Below are positions 17,854 to 26,963 of a stretch of 64,000 bases of DNA, one piece after another. The stretch covers positions 124,001 through 188,000 of the forward strand of contig NZ_PRDM01000006.1 of assembly GCF_015182285.1 (NCBI RefSeq), written 5' to 3'. The position numbers were made by a program, and so were the translations under genes. How positions within the stretch are numbered: position 1 is the stretch's first letter; the number at the start of each line of letters is the position of its first letter. The notes below the pieces were generated by a model that did no database searches, was not told the origin of the DNA, and was given only the letters and a program-made list of their open reading frames with translations. The stretch is from Flavobacterium hungaricum. GTDB taxonomy: Bacteria; Bacteroidota; Bacteroidia; Flavobacteriales; Flavobacteriaceae.

Positions 17854-19821
17854 TTGAATTCAGACAGACCAAATAATATAACTTCCTTATTGTATAGCGC
17901 ATTTTCGCCTAGAAATCTGCGTGCCAATATTAATAACCTAAGCTATCTGCCTAGATGGATTATTATTGCTATAGACGTAATGGTCTTGCTTTTTTCTTTT
18001 TCATTTACTTATATGCTTTTTGACGGTACTGCCATTGGGTATATAATTACTTCGCACGATTTCTATTTTGTTGGAGGGTTAATTTTTGTAAATGTTTTTT
18101 TCTTTTGGCTTTTTAGAACCTATTCAGGTATTATAAGGCATTCATCTTATATTGACGCTATAAAACTGCTGTTTTCTCAAATGTCAGTTTTAGTTTTTTT
18201 CTTGTTTGCTAATTTGGTTTTCGAACTATATACAGGGCATAAAGCTTTTTTAAATACTGCTCTTTTTATTAATCTGGTATTGTCTTTCTGCGGATTATTT
18301 TTGTATCGCGTAATAGTTAAACAGACTTTTGAGATGTATTTTTCAGAGAAAACATCAAATAAGCTGATTCGAACAGTAATCTACGGTACAGATGCGAATG
18401 CAATTTCTGTAGCCAATGCATTAAAATTTGAAACACCTTCTAGATTTAAGATTGTTGGTTTTGTAGATAAAAACAATCAAAACGCATCAAAGCGAATGCT
18501 GGATCTTCCTATTTTGATTTTGAGAAAAAAGCTTCCGGCTTTAATGCGATCTGTTGCTGCTGAAGGGGTAATTATAGCAGATAAAAGTTTAACGAAGGAT
18601 GAACAATTAATTATTGTAGATCAATGTTTAGAATTTAATTATAGAGTATATACTGTTCCGCTAATATCGGATTGGGAAAATCAAAAAGAGATTTCCCAAA
18701 AGGTAAAAAATATTCAGATTGAAGACCTTCTTGAGAGAAAGCCTATAGTTCTAGACAGTAAGTCTATTTCGAAACAGTTAAAAGAAAAAACAATTTTAAT
18801 TACTGGCGCTGCTGGTTCAATAGGCAGCGAAATTGTGAGACAGGTTTTGAGTTTTAATCCAAAAAATGTAATTATTTTGGATCATGCTGAGACACCGCTT
18901 CATAATTTATGTTTAGAAACCCAAAGCATGAATTTTAGCACAAAAATTGTGGCTGTCATAGCAGATGTTAGAAGTAAAAAAGCTTTGGAAAAAGTTTTTA
19001 AAACATATAATCCTCATGTAGTTTTTCATGCTGCGGCTTATAAGCATGTGCCTTTAATGGAAGAAAATCCGTCTCAAGCCATCCAGACCAATATTAAAGG
19101 GACTAAAAATCTTGCCGATCTGGCTTGTAAATATCATGTAAAGAAATTTGTAATGGTTTCTACGGATAAAGCAGTCAATCCGAGTAATGTAATGGGAGCT
19201 AGTAAACGTATTGCAGAAAAATATGTACAATCTCTATTTCTAAAAAATCAAAAAGAAAATATTGAAGGCGGTACAAAATTCATTACTACTCGTTTCGGAA
19301 ATGTTCTTGGTTCAAATGGTTCTGTAGTTCCATTATTTACCAAACAAATCGCAGAAGGCGGGCCTGTAACGATTACCCATCAAGATATTATCCGTTATTT
19401 TATGACTATTCCGGAAGCTTGTCAGCTGGTTCTTGAAGCTGGAGCAATGGGTAATGGAGGCGAAATCTATATATTCGATATGGGTAAACCAGTAAAAATT
19501 ATAGATCTTGCTAAAAAAATGATCAAATTGGCTGGTTTTATTCCAGATAAAGAGATAAAAATTAAAATTGTAGGATTAAGACCAGGAGAGAAATTGTATG
19601 AAGAATTATTAAATGATACTTCTAAAACCCTTCCTACTTATCACAACAAGATTATGATTGCGCAGGAAATACAAGATGAATATGAGAACCTGCATACAGA
19701 TGTTGATGAATTAATCGGAATTGCAGATTTCTATGATAACGACGATATTGTTACGAAAATGAAAAAAATTGTTCCTGAGTTTAAAAGTATGAATTCTACA
19801 TTTGAAGTTCTCGATAAATAA
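17854..19821 (+). CDS. PglF/WbpM/CapD-type nucleotide-sugar 4,6-dehydratase, membrane-bound
   Basis: 655 residues. Four N-terminal membrane helices (about 33-57, 70-88, 106-126, 133-151) are followed by a CoA-binding-like Rossmann segment ('VIYGTDANAISVANAL') and a C-terminal SDR dehydratase domain. The domain has 'GAAGSIG' at 318-324, and 'STDKAVNPSNVMGASK' at 436-451 with D438, K439 and M447. In this family M and K replace the usual SYK residues. The expected product is UDP-2-acetamido-4-keto-2,4,6-trideoxyhexose, substrate for the DegT aminotransferase. The start is TTG after a poly-A leader; no in-frame ATG fits better. A terminator follows the gene. Confidence 0.93.
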   Translation: MNSDRPNNITSLLYSAFSPRNLRANINNLSYLPRWIIIAIDVMVLLFSFSFTYMLFDGTAIGYIITSHDFYFVGGLIFVNVFFFWLFRTYSGIIRHSSYIDAIKLLFSQMSVLVFFLFANLVFELYTGHKAFLNTALFINLVLSFCGLFLYRVIVKQTFEMYFSEKTSNKLIRTVIYGTDANAISVANALKFETPSRFKIVGFVDKNNQNASKRMLDLPILILRKKLPALMRSVAAEGVIIADKSLTKDEQLIIVDQCLEFNYRVYTVPLISDWENQKEISQKVKNIQIEDLLERKPIVLDSKSISKQLKEKTILITGAAGSIGSEIVRQVLSFNPKNVIILDHAETPLHNLCLETQSMNFSTKIVAVIADVRSKKALEKVFKTYNPHVVFHAAAYKHVPLMEENPSQAIQTNIKGTKNLADLACKYHVKKFVMVSTDKAVNPSNVMGASKRIAEKYVQSLFLKNQKENIEGGTKFITTRFGNVLGSNGSVVPLFTKQIAEGGPVTITHQDIIRYFMTIPEACQLVLEAGAMGNGGEIYIFDMGKPVKIIDLAKKMIKLAGFIPDKEIKIKIVGLRPGEKLYEELLNDTSKTLPTYHNKIMIAQEIQDEYENLHTDVDELIGIADFYDNDDIVTKMKKIVPEFKSMNSTFEVLDK

Positions 19822-19849
19822 TTTACATTTGGCAAAAATTTCTACTAAT

Positions 19850-19879
19850 AAAAAGGTGTTTTTTTTAAAACGCCTTTTT
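19850..19879 (+). terminator. Rho-independent terminator closing the first glycan block
   Basis: A 13-bp stem (AAAAAGGTGTTTT at 19850-19862 pairing with AAAACGCCTTTTT at 19867-19879, one G-T wobble) closes a TTTT loop and runs into a T-rich tract. It lies 29 bases after the dehydratase stop codon and is the clearest terminator in the glycan region. Confidence 0.85.
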
Positions 19880-19919
19880 CTATTTTTAGAAAAAAGTATA
19901 AAGTGTAAAAATCTTGTTA

Positions 19920-19941
19920 ATTTAAGTTTTGATACTTAAAT
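19920..19941. other. short perfect inverted repeat upstream of wzm
   Basis: ATTTAAGT (19920-19927) and ACTTAAAT (19934-19941) form a perfect 8-bp inverted repeat around TTTGAT, 43 bases before the ABC-permease start. It could be an operator or part of a leader structure. AT-rich DNA produces such repeats by chance, so the functional claim is weak. Confidence 0.25.
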
Positions 19942-19984
19942 AACTAGATCGACACTATTACAAAACCATGTAGTAATCAAACAA

Positions 19985-20851
19985 ATGAACCACACCCCAA
20001 ATCCTAATGACTGGCTGTTTGAAATAACGCCCAAAAACAAATTCTTTACCCTTAATCTAAAAGAAGTCTGGCAATATAGAGATTTATTATTTCTTTTTGT
20101 AAAACGCGATGTAATTACAGTTTATAAACAAACTGTTTTAGGTCCGTTGTGGTATCTAATTCAACCTTTATTCACTTCTGTTACATTTACAATTATTTTC
20201 AATAATGTGGCAGGTATCGACACTGGGACTGTACCGCCATTTTTGTTTAATTTAGCAGGAATTACAATCTGGAATTATTTTACGGCGTGTTTAACAGGGA
20301 CTTCAGATACCTTCAAAACTAATGCTTCAATATTTGGGAAAGTTTATTTTCCTCGAATTATAACACCGCTTTCCATAGTTATTTCAAATTTGATAAAATT
20401 TGGAATACAATTTTTAATTTTTATTGTATTCTATATTCTATTTCTCTTTAAGGGAGCAAATCTTCAAATTAGTGTTTCGTTAGTTTTCTTCCCATTTCTT
20501 ATTATAATTATGGGATTATTAGGACTGGGTTTAGGAATGATCATTTCTTCAATGGTCACGAAATATAGAGATCTTAGTCACTTATTAGGCTTCGGAATAC
20601 AATTACTAATGTATCTTTCTGCAGTAATGTATCCAATGGAATTACTAAAAGAGAAATTACCAAAGTTTGGGTGGATCGTAGAATATAATCCCTTAGCATA
20701 TGTTGTTGAAAGCACCAGATATATGCTTTTAAATGTTGGCGAAATTTCTGTTTTAGGACTACTTTATACACTATTTGTAACTGTTATTATTTTCTTTTTT
20801 GGTCTTTTGATGTTCAATAAAACAGAAAAAGGCTTTATCGATACAGTTTAA
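19985..20851 (+). CDS. wzm: O-antigen/polysaccharide ABC exporter permease (Wzm-like)
   Basis: 288 residues with six hydrophobic segments. 'LLFLFVKRDVITVYKQTVLGPLW' is split over residues 29-51 and includes the typical 'KRD...YKQ..LGPLWY..QPL' signature of Wzm/TagG-type ABC-2 permeases. 'AVMYPMELL' and 'EYNPLAYVVESTRY' near the C-terminus are also characteristic. It forms the inner-membrane channel for export of a finished lipid-linked glycan, powered by the ATPase encoded next. It is the first gene after the terminator at 19850, so it probably begins a new transcription unit. Confidence 0.93.
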   Translation: MNHTPNPNDWLFEITPKNKFFTLNLKEVWQYRDLLFLFVKRDVITVYKQTVLGPLWYLIQPLFTSVTFTIIFNNVAGIDTGTVPPFLFNLAGITIWNYFTACLTGTSDTFKTNASIFGKVYFPRIITPLSIVISNLIKFGIQFLIFIVFYILFLFKGANLQISVSLVFFPFLIIIMGLLGLGLGMIISSMVTKYRDLSHLLGFGIQLLMYLSAVMYPMELLKEKLPKFGWIVEYNPLAYVVESTRYMLLNVGEISVLGLLYTLFVTVIIFFFGLLMFNKTEKGFIDTV

Positions 20852-20903
20852 TTGTGGAGATGATATCTGTTTAAAAATTACTTCATTACTATATAATTCA
20901 AAA

Positions 20904-22169
20904 TTGGAAAAAGATATAATATTAAAAGCCGAAAATATTTCTAAACAATACCGTTTAGGCCAAGTAGGTACAGGAACATTAAGTCATGATTTAAATCGCT
21001 GGTGGCATAAAGTCCGAGGAAAAGAAAACCCTTATTTGAAAGTTGGAGAAGCAAATGATAGAGCTGTTAAAGGTTCTTCAGATTATGTTTGGGCTTTGCA
21101 GGATATAAATTTTGAAGTACAGCGAGGAGAAGTTCTTGGCATTATTGGGAAAAATGGTGCTGGCAAATCTACTCTACTGAAAATTTTATCAAAAGTGACA
21201 GGGCCAACAACGGGAAGTATAAAATCGAGAGGACGAATAGCTTCATTACTTGAAGTTGGGACTGGATTTAATGGTGAGATGACTGGAAGAGAAAATATCT
21301 TTTTAAATGGTGCTATTCTTGGAATGACCAAAAAAGAAATTGCTTCTAAACTCGATGAAATAATTGAATTTTCGGGTTGCGAACGTTATATTGATACACC
21401 AGTTAAAAGATATAGTTCTGGAATGACAGTTCGTTTGGCTTTCGCTGTTGCAGCATTTTTAGAACCAGAAATTTTGGTAATAGATGAGGTTTTAGCAGTT
21501 GGTGATGCTGAATTTCAGAAAAAAGCTATCGGTAAAATGCAGGATATTTCTAAGGGAGAAGGACGAACGGTTTTGTTTGTGAGTCATAATATGGCAGCGG
21601 TTCAAAATCTATGTACACGTGGAATTGTCATAAAAAATGGAAAAATTGATTTTAATGGCAATATTGAAGATTCTATACTTCATTACTTAAATGACGGTGC
21701 CGATTCTGAGGATTTTGAAAATTGGACGGATAGAAAGGGGAATGGAATTGTTAAAATTAAAACACTTAGTGTTTTTGGTAATAGTGAATTTACTCTTCCT
21801 CAAGTTGGAATGCCTTTTACAATTAAAATCAAACTGGATAACCCTGCAAAAATTAAAAATACTAATATAAGATTTGACTTAAGATTGGATGATAATTTTG
21901 GGCAGAGAATAGCATGGATTAGTGATTTTTTGAAAACAAAAGAGCAAGTTGACGATTTTAATTTTATAGAGTTTACAATAGATAAACTTAATTTGAATAA
22001 AGGTAAGTACTACATAACTTTATACATGGAAGTTGACAAAGAACTGTCGGACTATATTCAAAACGCTTACAGCTTTGAGGTAATTGAAGGTGATTATTAT
22101 AATACAGGCAACAAAGTGCCAAATGTTCAAAGTAAAATATTAATGGATTTTAATGTTTGTTACAAATGA
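20904..22169 (+). CDS. wzt: O-antigen ABC exporter ATPase with C-terminal binding domain (Wzt-like)
   Basis: 421 residues. Walker A 'GKNGAGKST' (82-90), signature 'YSSGM' (170-174), Walker B 'LVIDEV' (191-196) and the switch histidine H228 are intact. A teichoic-acid/O-antigen type insertion is present before Walker A. Residues about 270-421 form an extra beta-rich domain like the Wzt C-terminal domain that recognises the modified non-reducing end of the chain in E. coli O9a-type systems. The start is TTG. The gene overlaps a methyltransferase-like gene by ATGA, which fits a cap that is read by this domain. Confidence 0.93.
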   Translation: MEKDIILKAENISKQYRLGQVGTGTLSHDLNRWWHKVRGKENPYLKVGEANDRAVKGSSDYVWALQDINFEVQRGEVLGIIGKNGAGKSTLLKILSKVTGPTTGSIKSRGRIASLLEVGTGFNGEMTGRENIFLNGAILGMTKKEIASKLDEIIEFSGCERYIDTPVKRYSSGMTVRLAFAVAAFLEPEILVIDEVLAVGDAEFQKKAIGKMQDISKGEGRTVLFVSHNMAAVQNLCTRGIVIKNGKIDFNGNIEDSILHYLNDGADSEDFENWTDRKGNGIVKIKTLSVFGNSEFTLPQVGMPFTIKIKLDNPAKIKNTNIRFDLRLDDNFGQRIAWISDFLKTKEQVDDFNFIEFTIDKLNLNKGKYYITLYMEVDKELSDYIQNAYSFEVIEGDYYNTGNKVPNVQSKILMDFNVCYK

Positions 22170-22888
22170 TTCAAAAAATTAAAAACATATTTAGAGGGAA
22201 GCAAAATCTTCAAAAGGAAATTATCCTGCAGAACAAAGAGTTAGAATGGGCACATATTTATCATGATAGTATTAGAGGTAAAAAATGGTTAGAAGAGTTA
22301 CCTCTTAATATTGGAAGATGGGCAGGGAATTATTCTTTTTTTTATGTTTTAAATCGTGTCTTAAATGATTATAAGCCAAAATCAATTTTAGAATTCGGCT
22401 TAGGGGAATCTTCTAAATTTGTGATGAGTTTTATTGATAATACATTGTTTGAAACTAAACATATTATTATTGAACAAAACGAAAAATGGAAAGATGCTTT
22501 TAAGCTAAATAATAAAGTTTCAAACAATACTTTAATAAAAGTTTGTCCATTAGAAAAAATAGAAGTTAAAGGTTATAAAACGAATTCATATAAAAATTTA
22601 GATTCTGAAATTCAAGAAAAATTTGATTTATATATTGTTGATGGTCCCTTTGGATCTGAAAGATTCTCAAGGTATGATATTGTTAAATTAGCCGAAAATT
22701 TTAAATTAAATGATGAGTTTATTATTCTTTTAGACGATTTCAATAGATTAGGAGAACAAGATACTGCAAAAGAATTATTACAGATTTTAAAAGAAAAAAA
22801 TATTAAAATTTATACAGAAACATACATAGGAATCAAGACTGTTTTAGTAATAGTAACTGAAAAGTATAGATATGCTTCAAGTTTATAA
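22166..22888 (+). CDS. SAM-dependent methyltransferase-like protein
   Basis: 240 residues from the ATG that overlaps the wzt stop as ATGA; a TTG nine bases upstream is the alternative start. 'SILEFGLGESSKF' is a plausible class I methyltransferase motif I, followed by an acidic strand end 'IIIEQNEKW' and 'DLYIVDGPFG', a motif seen in Rossmann methyltransferases. An N-terminal amphipathic or coiled-coil stretch precedes the domain. Placed against wzt, it may cap or modify the glycan, but the methyl acceptor is unknown and catalytic activity is inferred. Confidence 0.65.
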   Translation: MIQKIKNIFRGKQNLQKEIILQNKELEWAHIYHDSIRGKKWLEELPLNIGRWAGNYSFFYVLNRVLNDYKPKSILEFGLGESSKFVMSFIDNTLFETKHIIIEQNEKWKDAFKLNNKVSNNTLIKVCPLEKIEVKGYKTNSYKNLDSEIQEKFDLYIVDGPFGSERFSRYDIVKLAENFKLNDEFIILLDDFNRLGEQDTAKELLQILKEKNIKIYTETYIGIKTVLVIVTEKYRYASSL

Positions 22889-22924
22889 TTTATTACTATC
22901 TCTAATTTTTTAAAGTCCAAAAAT

Positions 22925-23755
22925 ATGAAAAGTATATTAGCAGTTCTTGTCAATTATGGATCCGAACAAATTTCTTATTTAGAACAAGTTACCAAAGCTC
23001 TTAAAAACTTTGAGAATTACGAAGTAACTATTATTGTAAATTCTAATATTCCTCTAAATATCAATAACGTAGATAAGGTAAATGTCATTAAATTAGATGA
23101 TTACCAATTATTGCCTCTGACTTGCAGAAAAATAATTTGGGAGAATAGAAATAATTTTGATTTGTTTATTTATGGAGAAAATGATCATTTGTTTTTAGAG
23201 CAGCATATTGATAAACATATAGAATATTCTCAAATTTTACCCAAAAATAGAATTTCAGGTTTAATTCAATTTGAGGAAGATGCATCGGGAAAATATTATC
23301 CTGGGTATCATGATGATTTTAATTGGGATTTTGAATCAGTAGAAGTATATGGAACAAAAAAATTCGCTCATTTTTCTAATGTACATCAAGCTACATTTAT
23401 TTTAACAAAAGATCAATTACTGCGAATTGGAAAAAAAATTAATTTTTTAGAATTAGTAGATGAAAAATCTTTGATTTTTAGGATCAAAAGAAAGTTGAGA
23501 AAAAAATTAGGTTTAAAAGTAGATAGACAGAACAAATATAGCGTAAAATGCAAAGTCAATACAGATGTTTATCTCTATGGAGGAATGAAAAAGATGATCT
23601 GTATTTCAGAGTTCGAAAATAACTTAATTCATCACATACCTAATTTATATATTGAAGGCAAAGCTGGTAGAAATAAATTTAGAAGTGATTCAGAAAGAAT
23701 GACTAATTCTTTAAATAAACTATTAAGTTTTGATAAGAAGAAGAAAATTTTTTAG
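22925..23755 (+). CDS. uncharacterised protein, probable GT-A-like glycosyltransferase
   Basis: 276 residues. The start 'ILAVLVNYGSEQISYL' resembles GT-A first strands, and 'DLFIYGENDHLFLEQH' could be a DxD-like metal site (END). The middle contains 'YPGYHDDFNW' and 'HQATFILTKDQLL', seen in some putative bacterial transferases. A basic segment at about 190-205 may contact membrane. I do not recognise a defined family. It ends immediately before the next GT2 gene (stop then ATG, no gap), so it belongs to the operon. The transferase call is an inference. Confidence 0.5.
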   Translation: MKSILAVLVNYGSEQISYLEQVTKALKNFENYEVTIIVNSNIPLNINNVDKVNVIKLDDYQLLPLTCRKIIWENRNNFDLFIYGENDHLFLEQHIDKHIEYSQILPKNRISGLIQFEEDASGKYYPGYHDDFNWDFESVEVYGTKKFAHFSNVHQATFILTKDQLLRIGKKINFLELVDEKSLIFRIKRKLRKKLGLKVDRQNKYSVKCKVNTDVYLYGGMKKMICISEFENNLIHHIPNLYIEGKAGRNKFRSDSERMTNSLNKLLSFDKKKKIF

Positions 23756-24676
23756 ATGAACTCAACGAATAAGAATAAAATTGCTATAGTTATACCATAC
23801 TATAAAATCAGTTTTTTTGATGATGTTTTAAAATCATTAACAAGTCAAACTGATAAAAGATTTAAAATATATATTGGTGACGATAGTAGTCCAGAAAATC
23901 CAAAAGAATTACTAGAGAGATATAAAGAGAGTTTAGATTTTGTGTACCATAAATTTGAAAAAAATTTAGGAAGCATCTCTTTAACACAGCAATGGGAAAG
24001 ATGCATTGCATTAAGTAATGATGAGGATTGGGTCCTAATTTTAGGAGATGATGACATTTTGTCTAAAAATGTAATTGAATCTTTCTACGAAAAAATAAAT
24101 GCTGTAGAAAATGAGGGAATAAACGTAATTCGTTTTGCAACTCAGAAAATAAATACAGAGGGAAAGATAATTTCTAATATATATAATCATCCAGAAATCG
24201 AAAAATCAACAGATTTTCTATTTCGTAGATCGAGAAGTTCTTTGAGTGAATATGTTTTTAAAAAGAATCAAATACATACTATTGGATTTAAAGATTTCCC
24301 ATTAGGATGGTATTCGGATATTTTGGCAGTTTTAGAATTTTCTAATTTTGAATATGTATATTCTATTAACCAATCAATTGTGCAAGTGAGAGTTTCATCG
24401 TTAAGTATTTCAGGGAGCTCTTTATATGATAAACAAAAAGACACTGCAACATTTTATTTTTATTTTTATTTATTAAATAACAAATTTGCTTCTTTTTCAC
24501 AATCAGAATTGGATGAGTTATACTGTAAGATTAATAAATGTTATTTGAACAATAAAAAGCGGTATGGTTTCTTTTTAAAAATTTCAAAATTTTATATTGT
24601 AAAGAAGCTTTTTAGAGAGTATTTCCTCTTTATTAAACAGATAATATTGTTTACTATAAGAAGTATAAAATCGTAA
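23756..24676 (+). CDS. family 2 glycosyltransferase (GT-A)
   Basis: 306 residues. 'IAIVIPYYKISFFDDVL' at the N-terminus, 'YIGDDSSPENP' near 41-51 and the metal-binding 'LGDDDIL' near residue 100 are GT2 landmarks. 'FPLGWYSDILA' in the second half is the usual acceptor-domain aspartate region. The C-terminal 45 residues are basic and hydrophobic, possibly a membrane-associating tail. It begins directly after the preceding stop codon. Donor and acceptor are not predictable. Confidence 0.85.
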   Translation: MNSTNKNKIAIVIPYYKISFFDDVLKSLTSQTDKRFKIYIGDDSSPENPKELLERYKESLDFVYHKFEKNLGSISLTQQWERCIALSNDEDWVLILGDDDILSKNVIESFYEKINAVENEGINVIRFATQKINTEGKIISNIYNHPEIEKSTDFLFRRSRSSLSEYVFKKNQIHTIGFKDFPLGWYSDILAVLEFSNFEYVYSINQSIVQVRVSSLSISGSSLYDKQKDTATFYFYFYLLNNKFASFSQSELDELYCKINKCYLNNKKRYGFFLKISKFYIVKKLFREYFLFIKQIILFTIRSIKS

Positions 24677-24678
24677 AG

Positions 24679-25704
24679 ATGAGAAAAGGAACAAATCTTT
24701 CTAAAGACGTTTTACTACCCGAAATAAATTCAAATCATCGAGTAATAATCCCTTTATTTATTCCTGAAGAAGAAGGTTATTATAAAGATGCATTTACAAT
24801 TTTTAGTTATTGTTTAACTTCGGTTCAGAAAACTTCATTTTCCAATATAAAAATTAGTGTTGTAAGTAATGGATCTTCCGACTCTGTAAACACAAAATTA
24901 ATAGACTTACAGAAACAAAACCTTATAGATGAACTTATTGTAGTAAAAGAAAATATTGGTAAGATAAACAGCATTTTAAAAGCATTGCGTACGGCTCAAG
25001 AACGTTTAATTACAATTACAGATGCTGATGTCTTATTTGATAATAATTGGGAAGAAGAGGTTTTAAAAGTTTTTAAAGCCTTCCCAAAAGCTGGAGCAGT
25101 AAGCCCAGTTCCTGTATTTAGAAATCATTTTAAATTAACCAGTAATATTTGGTTTGATTATTTTTTTTCATCAAAACTTAAATTTCGACCAGTTAAAGAC
25201 CCAGAAGGAATGACTTTATTTGCTAATAGTATTGGCTGGCCGTGGCTTGATGAAAAGTATAAAGATGTTATAGCAACTTTAAAAAATAAAAATGGTGTTA
25301 TCGCAGTTTTAGGAAGTTCACATTTTGTCTGCACCTATAAGAGAGAGATATTTGCAAAAACACCAAAAAAAAATAGTTTGTATAAACTAGGCGGAGACAG
25401 CGAATATTTGTATACCGATTTACCAGTTATAAATTCTGGAGGATATCGGCTGTCAACATACGGAAACTTTGCTTACCACTTAGGAAATGTAGCTGAAAAA
25501 TGGATGCTTGAAAAATATAATAAGTTAAAAGAGGAAGATAAAAAACAAACACAAGAATTTCAATTACAGGTTTTAAAATCAATACCGTTTTTTAATTTAA
25601 TGATTGAAAAAGTATTCAAAAAAATAATAAAGCAAAAACGTATTAAAAGGTTTATACTCAAAAGTAAAGGACTAAATGAGAAACAATTATCAGATTTTAA
25701 ATAA
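24679..25704 (+). CDS. GT-A glycosyltransferase (family 2-like)
   Basis: 341 residues. 'VIIPLFIPEEEGYYKDAF', 'VVSNGSSDSVNTKLI' and the DxD-containing 'TITDADVLFDNNWEEEV' give a GT2-like N-terminal domain. Additional conserved-looking elements are 'AVSPVPVFRN', 'GWPWLDEKY' and 'GGDSEYLYTDLP'. The protein is longer and more diverged than the neighbouring GT2 enzymes. It starts two bases after the previous stop. A basic C-terminal tail is present. Confidence 0.75.
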   Translation: MRKGTNLSKDVLLPEINSNHRVIIPLFIPEEEGYYKDAFTIFSYCLTSVQKTSFSNIKISVVSNGSSDSVNTKLIDLQKQNLIDELIVVKENIGKINSILKALRTAQERLITITDADVLFDNNWEEEVLKVFKAFPKAGAVSPVPVFRNHFKLTSNIWFDYFFSSKLKFRPVKDPEGMTLFANSIGWPWLDEKYKDVIATLKNKNGVIAVLGSSHFVCTYKREIFAKTPKKNSLYKLGGDSEYLYTDLPVINSGGYRLSTYGNFAYHLGNVAEKWMLEKYNKLKEEDKKQTQEFQLQVLKSIPFFNLMIEKVFKKIIKQKRIKRFILKSKGLNEKQLSDFK

Positions 25705-25886
25705 ACAGATTATTAAAACATAAAAATACTTTTCGTGAATTTTAATTTAGTATCTGTAATTATTTTCTTTGATAATCAGCCTCATTTCTGACCAAGTTTA
25801 TAAAACAAACAAATTAAAATGGGAAAATTTTATGTTCTCAGATTATAACTCTCTAAACAAAATTTAAATATAATCTAATTATTTTT
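25705..25886. other. 182-base intergenic gap, no gene recognised
   Basis: AT-rich spacer between two glycosyltransferase genes on the same strand. I see no ORF of note, no strong hairpin with a T-run and no exact TAnnTTTG element on the + strand. It is one of the larger gaps inside the second glycan block and may be a remnant of past gene gain or loss. Confidence 0.4.
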
Positions 25887-26963
25887 ATGCTAACTGTAGT
25901 TCTAACCAATCGAAACCGTGATTTACATATAGTAAAAAACTGTCTTCAATCACTAATACAGCAAAACTATGATGACTTTTGTTGCTTTTTAGTGGATTAC
26001 GGAAGTGAATTAAACTATTTGGAAAAACTTAACGAGCTATTATTAGAATTTCCAAAAATAAAATTCATTTCATGTCCTGTTCAGCATCAGCTTTGGAATA
26101 AATCGCGAGCAATAAATATAGCTTTGAAACAGTGTCAGACACCATTTTTCTTTGTAGCCGATATTGATATGATTTTTAATAACGGTTTCATTCAAAAATT
26201 GTATGATATTAAACAAGAAAGAGAAGCCGTATATTTTCAAGTAGGTTTTTTAGATGAAAAGGAAAGTCAAAGAAATTGCAATTTTGAAGATTATCAAATT
26301 AGTTTTAATTCAAATAAAGAAGCAACAGGAATGACTTTGTATCCAACAGATCTGTTAAAACAAATAAACGGATTTGATGAATTTTACCATGGATGGGGAG
26401 CAGAGGATACCGATACACATGTAAGATTGCAAAATTTAGGAATTAACATTAATTATTATGATTCAGAAGTATTAGTACTTCATCAATGGCATCCTAAACA
26501 ATATAGAAGTATTAATAGCACTGATGCATATCATTCAGGTTTAGAGAAAATTAATCATTCTTATTTAAAAATTGGACAGCAGACAAATCAAACTATTGCC
26601 AATAAAAAGCAACAATGGGGGCTTTTTCCAAAGAATGATTTATATCAAAAATTAAAAAGAGACTTTGATTTTTCTTTTGACATTTTACCAGAAATTAATC
26701 AGTTAACGGCTTTTATAGCTCAATTGGCTAATTTTCACAATAAAACTCTCTCTGTCACAATAAAAGATGTAGATGAAAAGACTAAGTCTAAAGAGGTTGT
26801 AAAGAAATATTTAGGGAAAAAATATATTAATTTTTTGAAGATGGATTTTGTAAACGATCTCATTTTACAAGAAATTATTTTTCACTACAGAAATGTTCCT
26901 TACGAATATTCGTTTGATAAAAAAAATAGAATTATTGAACTCAAAATTTATCTTACAGAATGA
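25887..26963 (+). CDS. GT2-type glycosyltransferase with galactosyltransferase-like C-terminal motif
   Basis: 358 residues. 'LTVVLTNRNRDLHIV' and 'CFLVDYGSELNYL' open the GT-A domain, 'FVADIDMIFNN' carries DxD, and 'GFDEFYHGWGAEDTDTHVRL' (residues about 170-189) is the motif of the Glyco_transf_7C region in galactosyl/GalNAc transferases. 'VLHQWHP' supplies the usual metal-binding histidine. The last 100 residues are an extra region of unknown role. It overlaps the following GT4 gene as ATGA. Confidence 0.85.
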   Translation: MLTVVLTNRNRDLHIVKNCLQSLIQQNYDDFCCFLVDYGSELNYLEKLNELLLEFPKIKFISCPVQHQLWNKSRAINIALKQCQTPFFFVADIDMIFNNGFIQKLYDIKQEREAVYFQVGFLDEKESQRNCNFEDYQISFNSNKEATGMTLYPTDLLKQINGFDEFYHGWGAEDTDTHVRLQNLGININYYDSEVLVLHQWHPKQYRSINSTDAYHSGLEKINHSYLKIGQQTNQTIANKKQQWGLFPKNDLYQKLKRDFDFSFDILPEINQLTAFIAQLANFHNKTLSVTIKDVDEKTKSKEVVKKYLGKKYINFLKMDFVNDLILQEIIFHYRNVPYEYSFDKKNRIIELKIYLTE

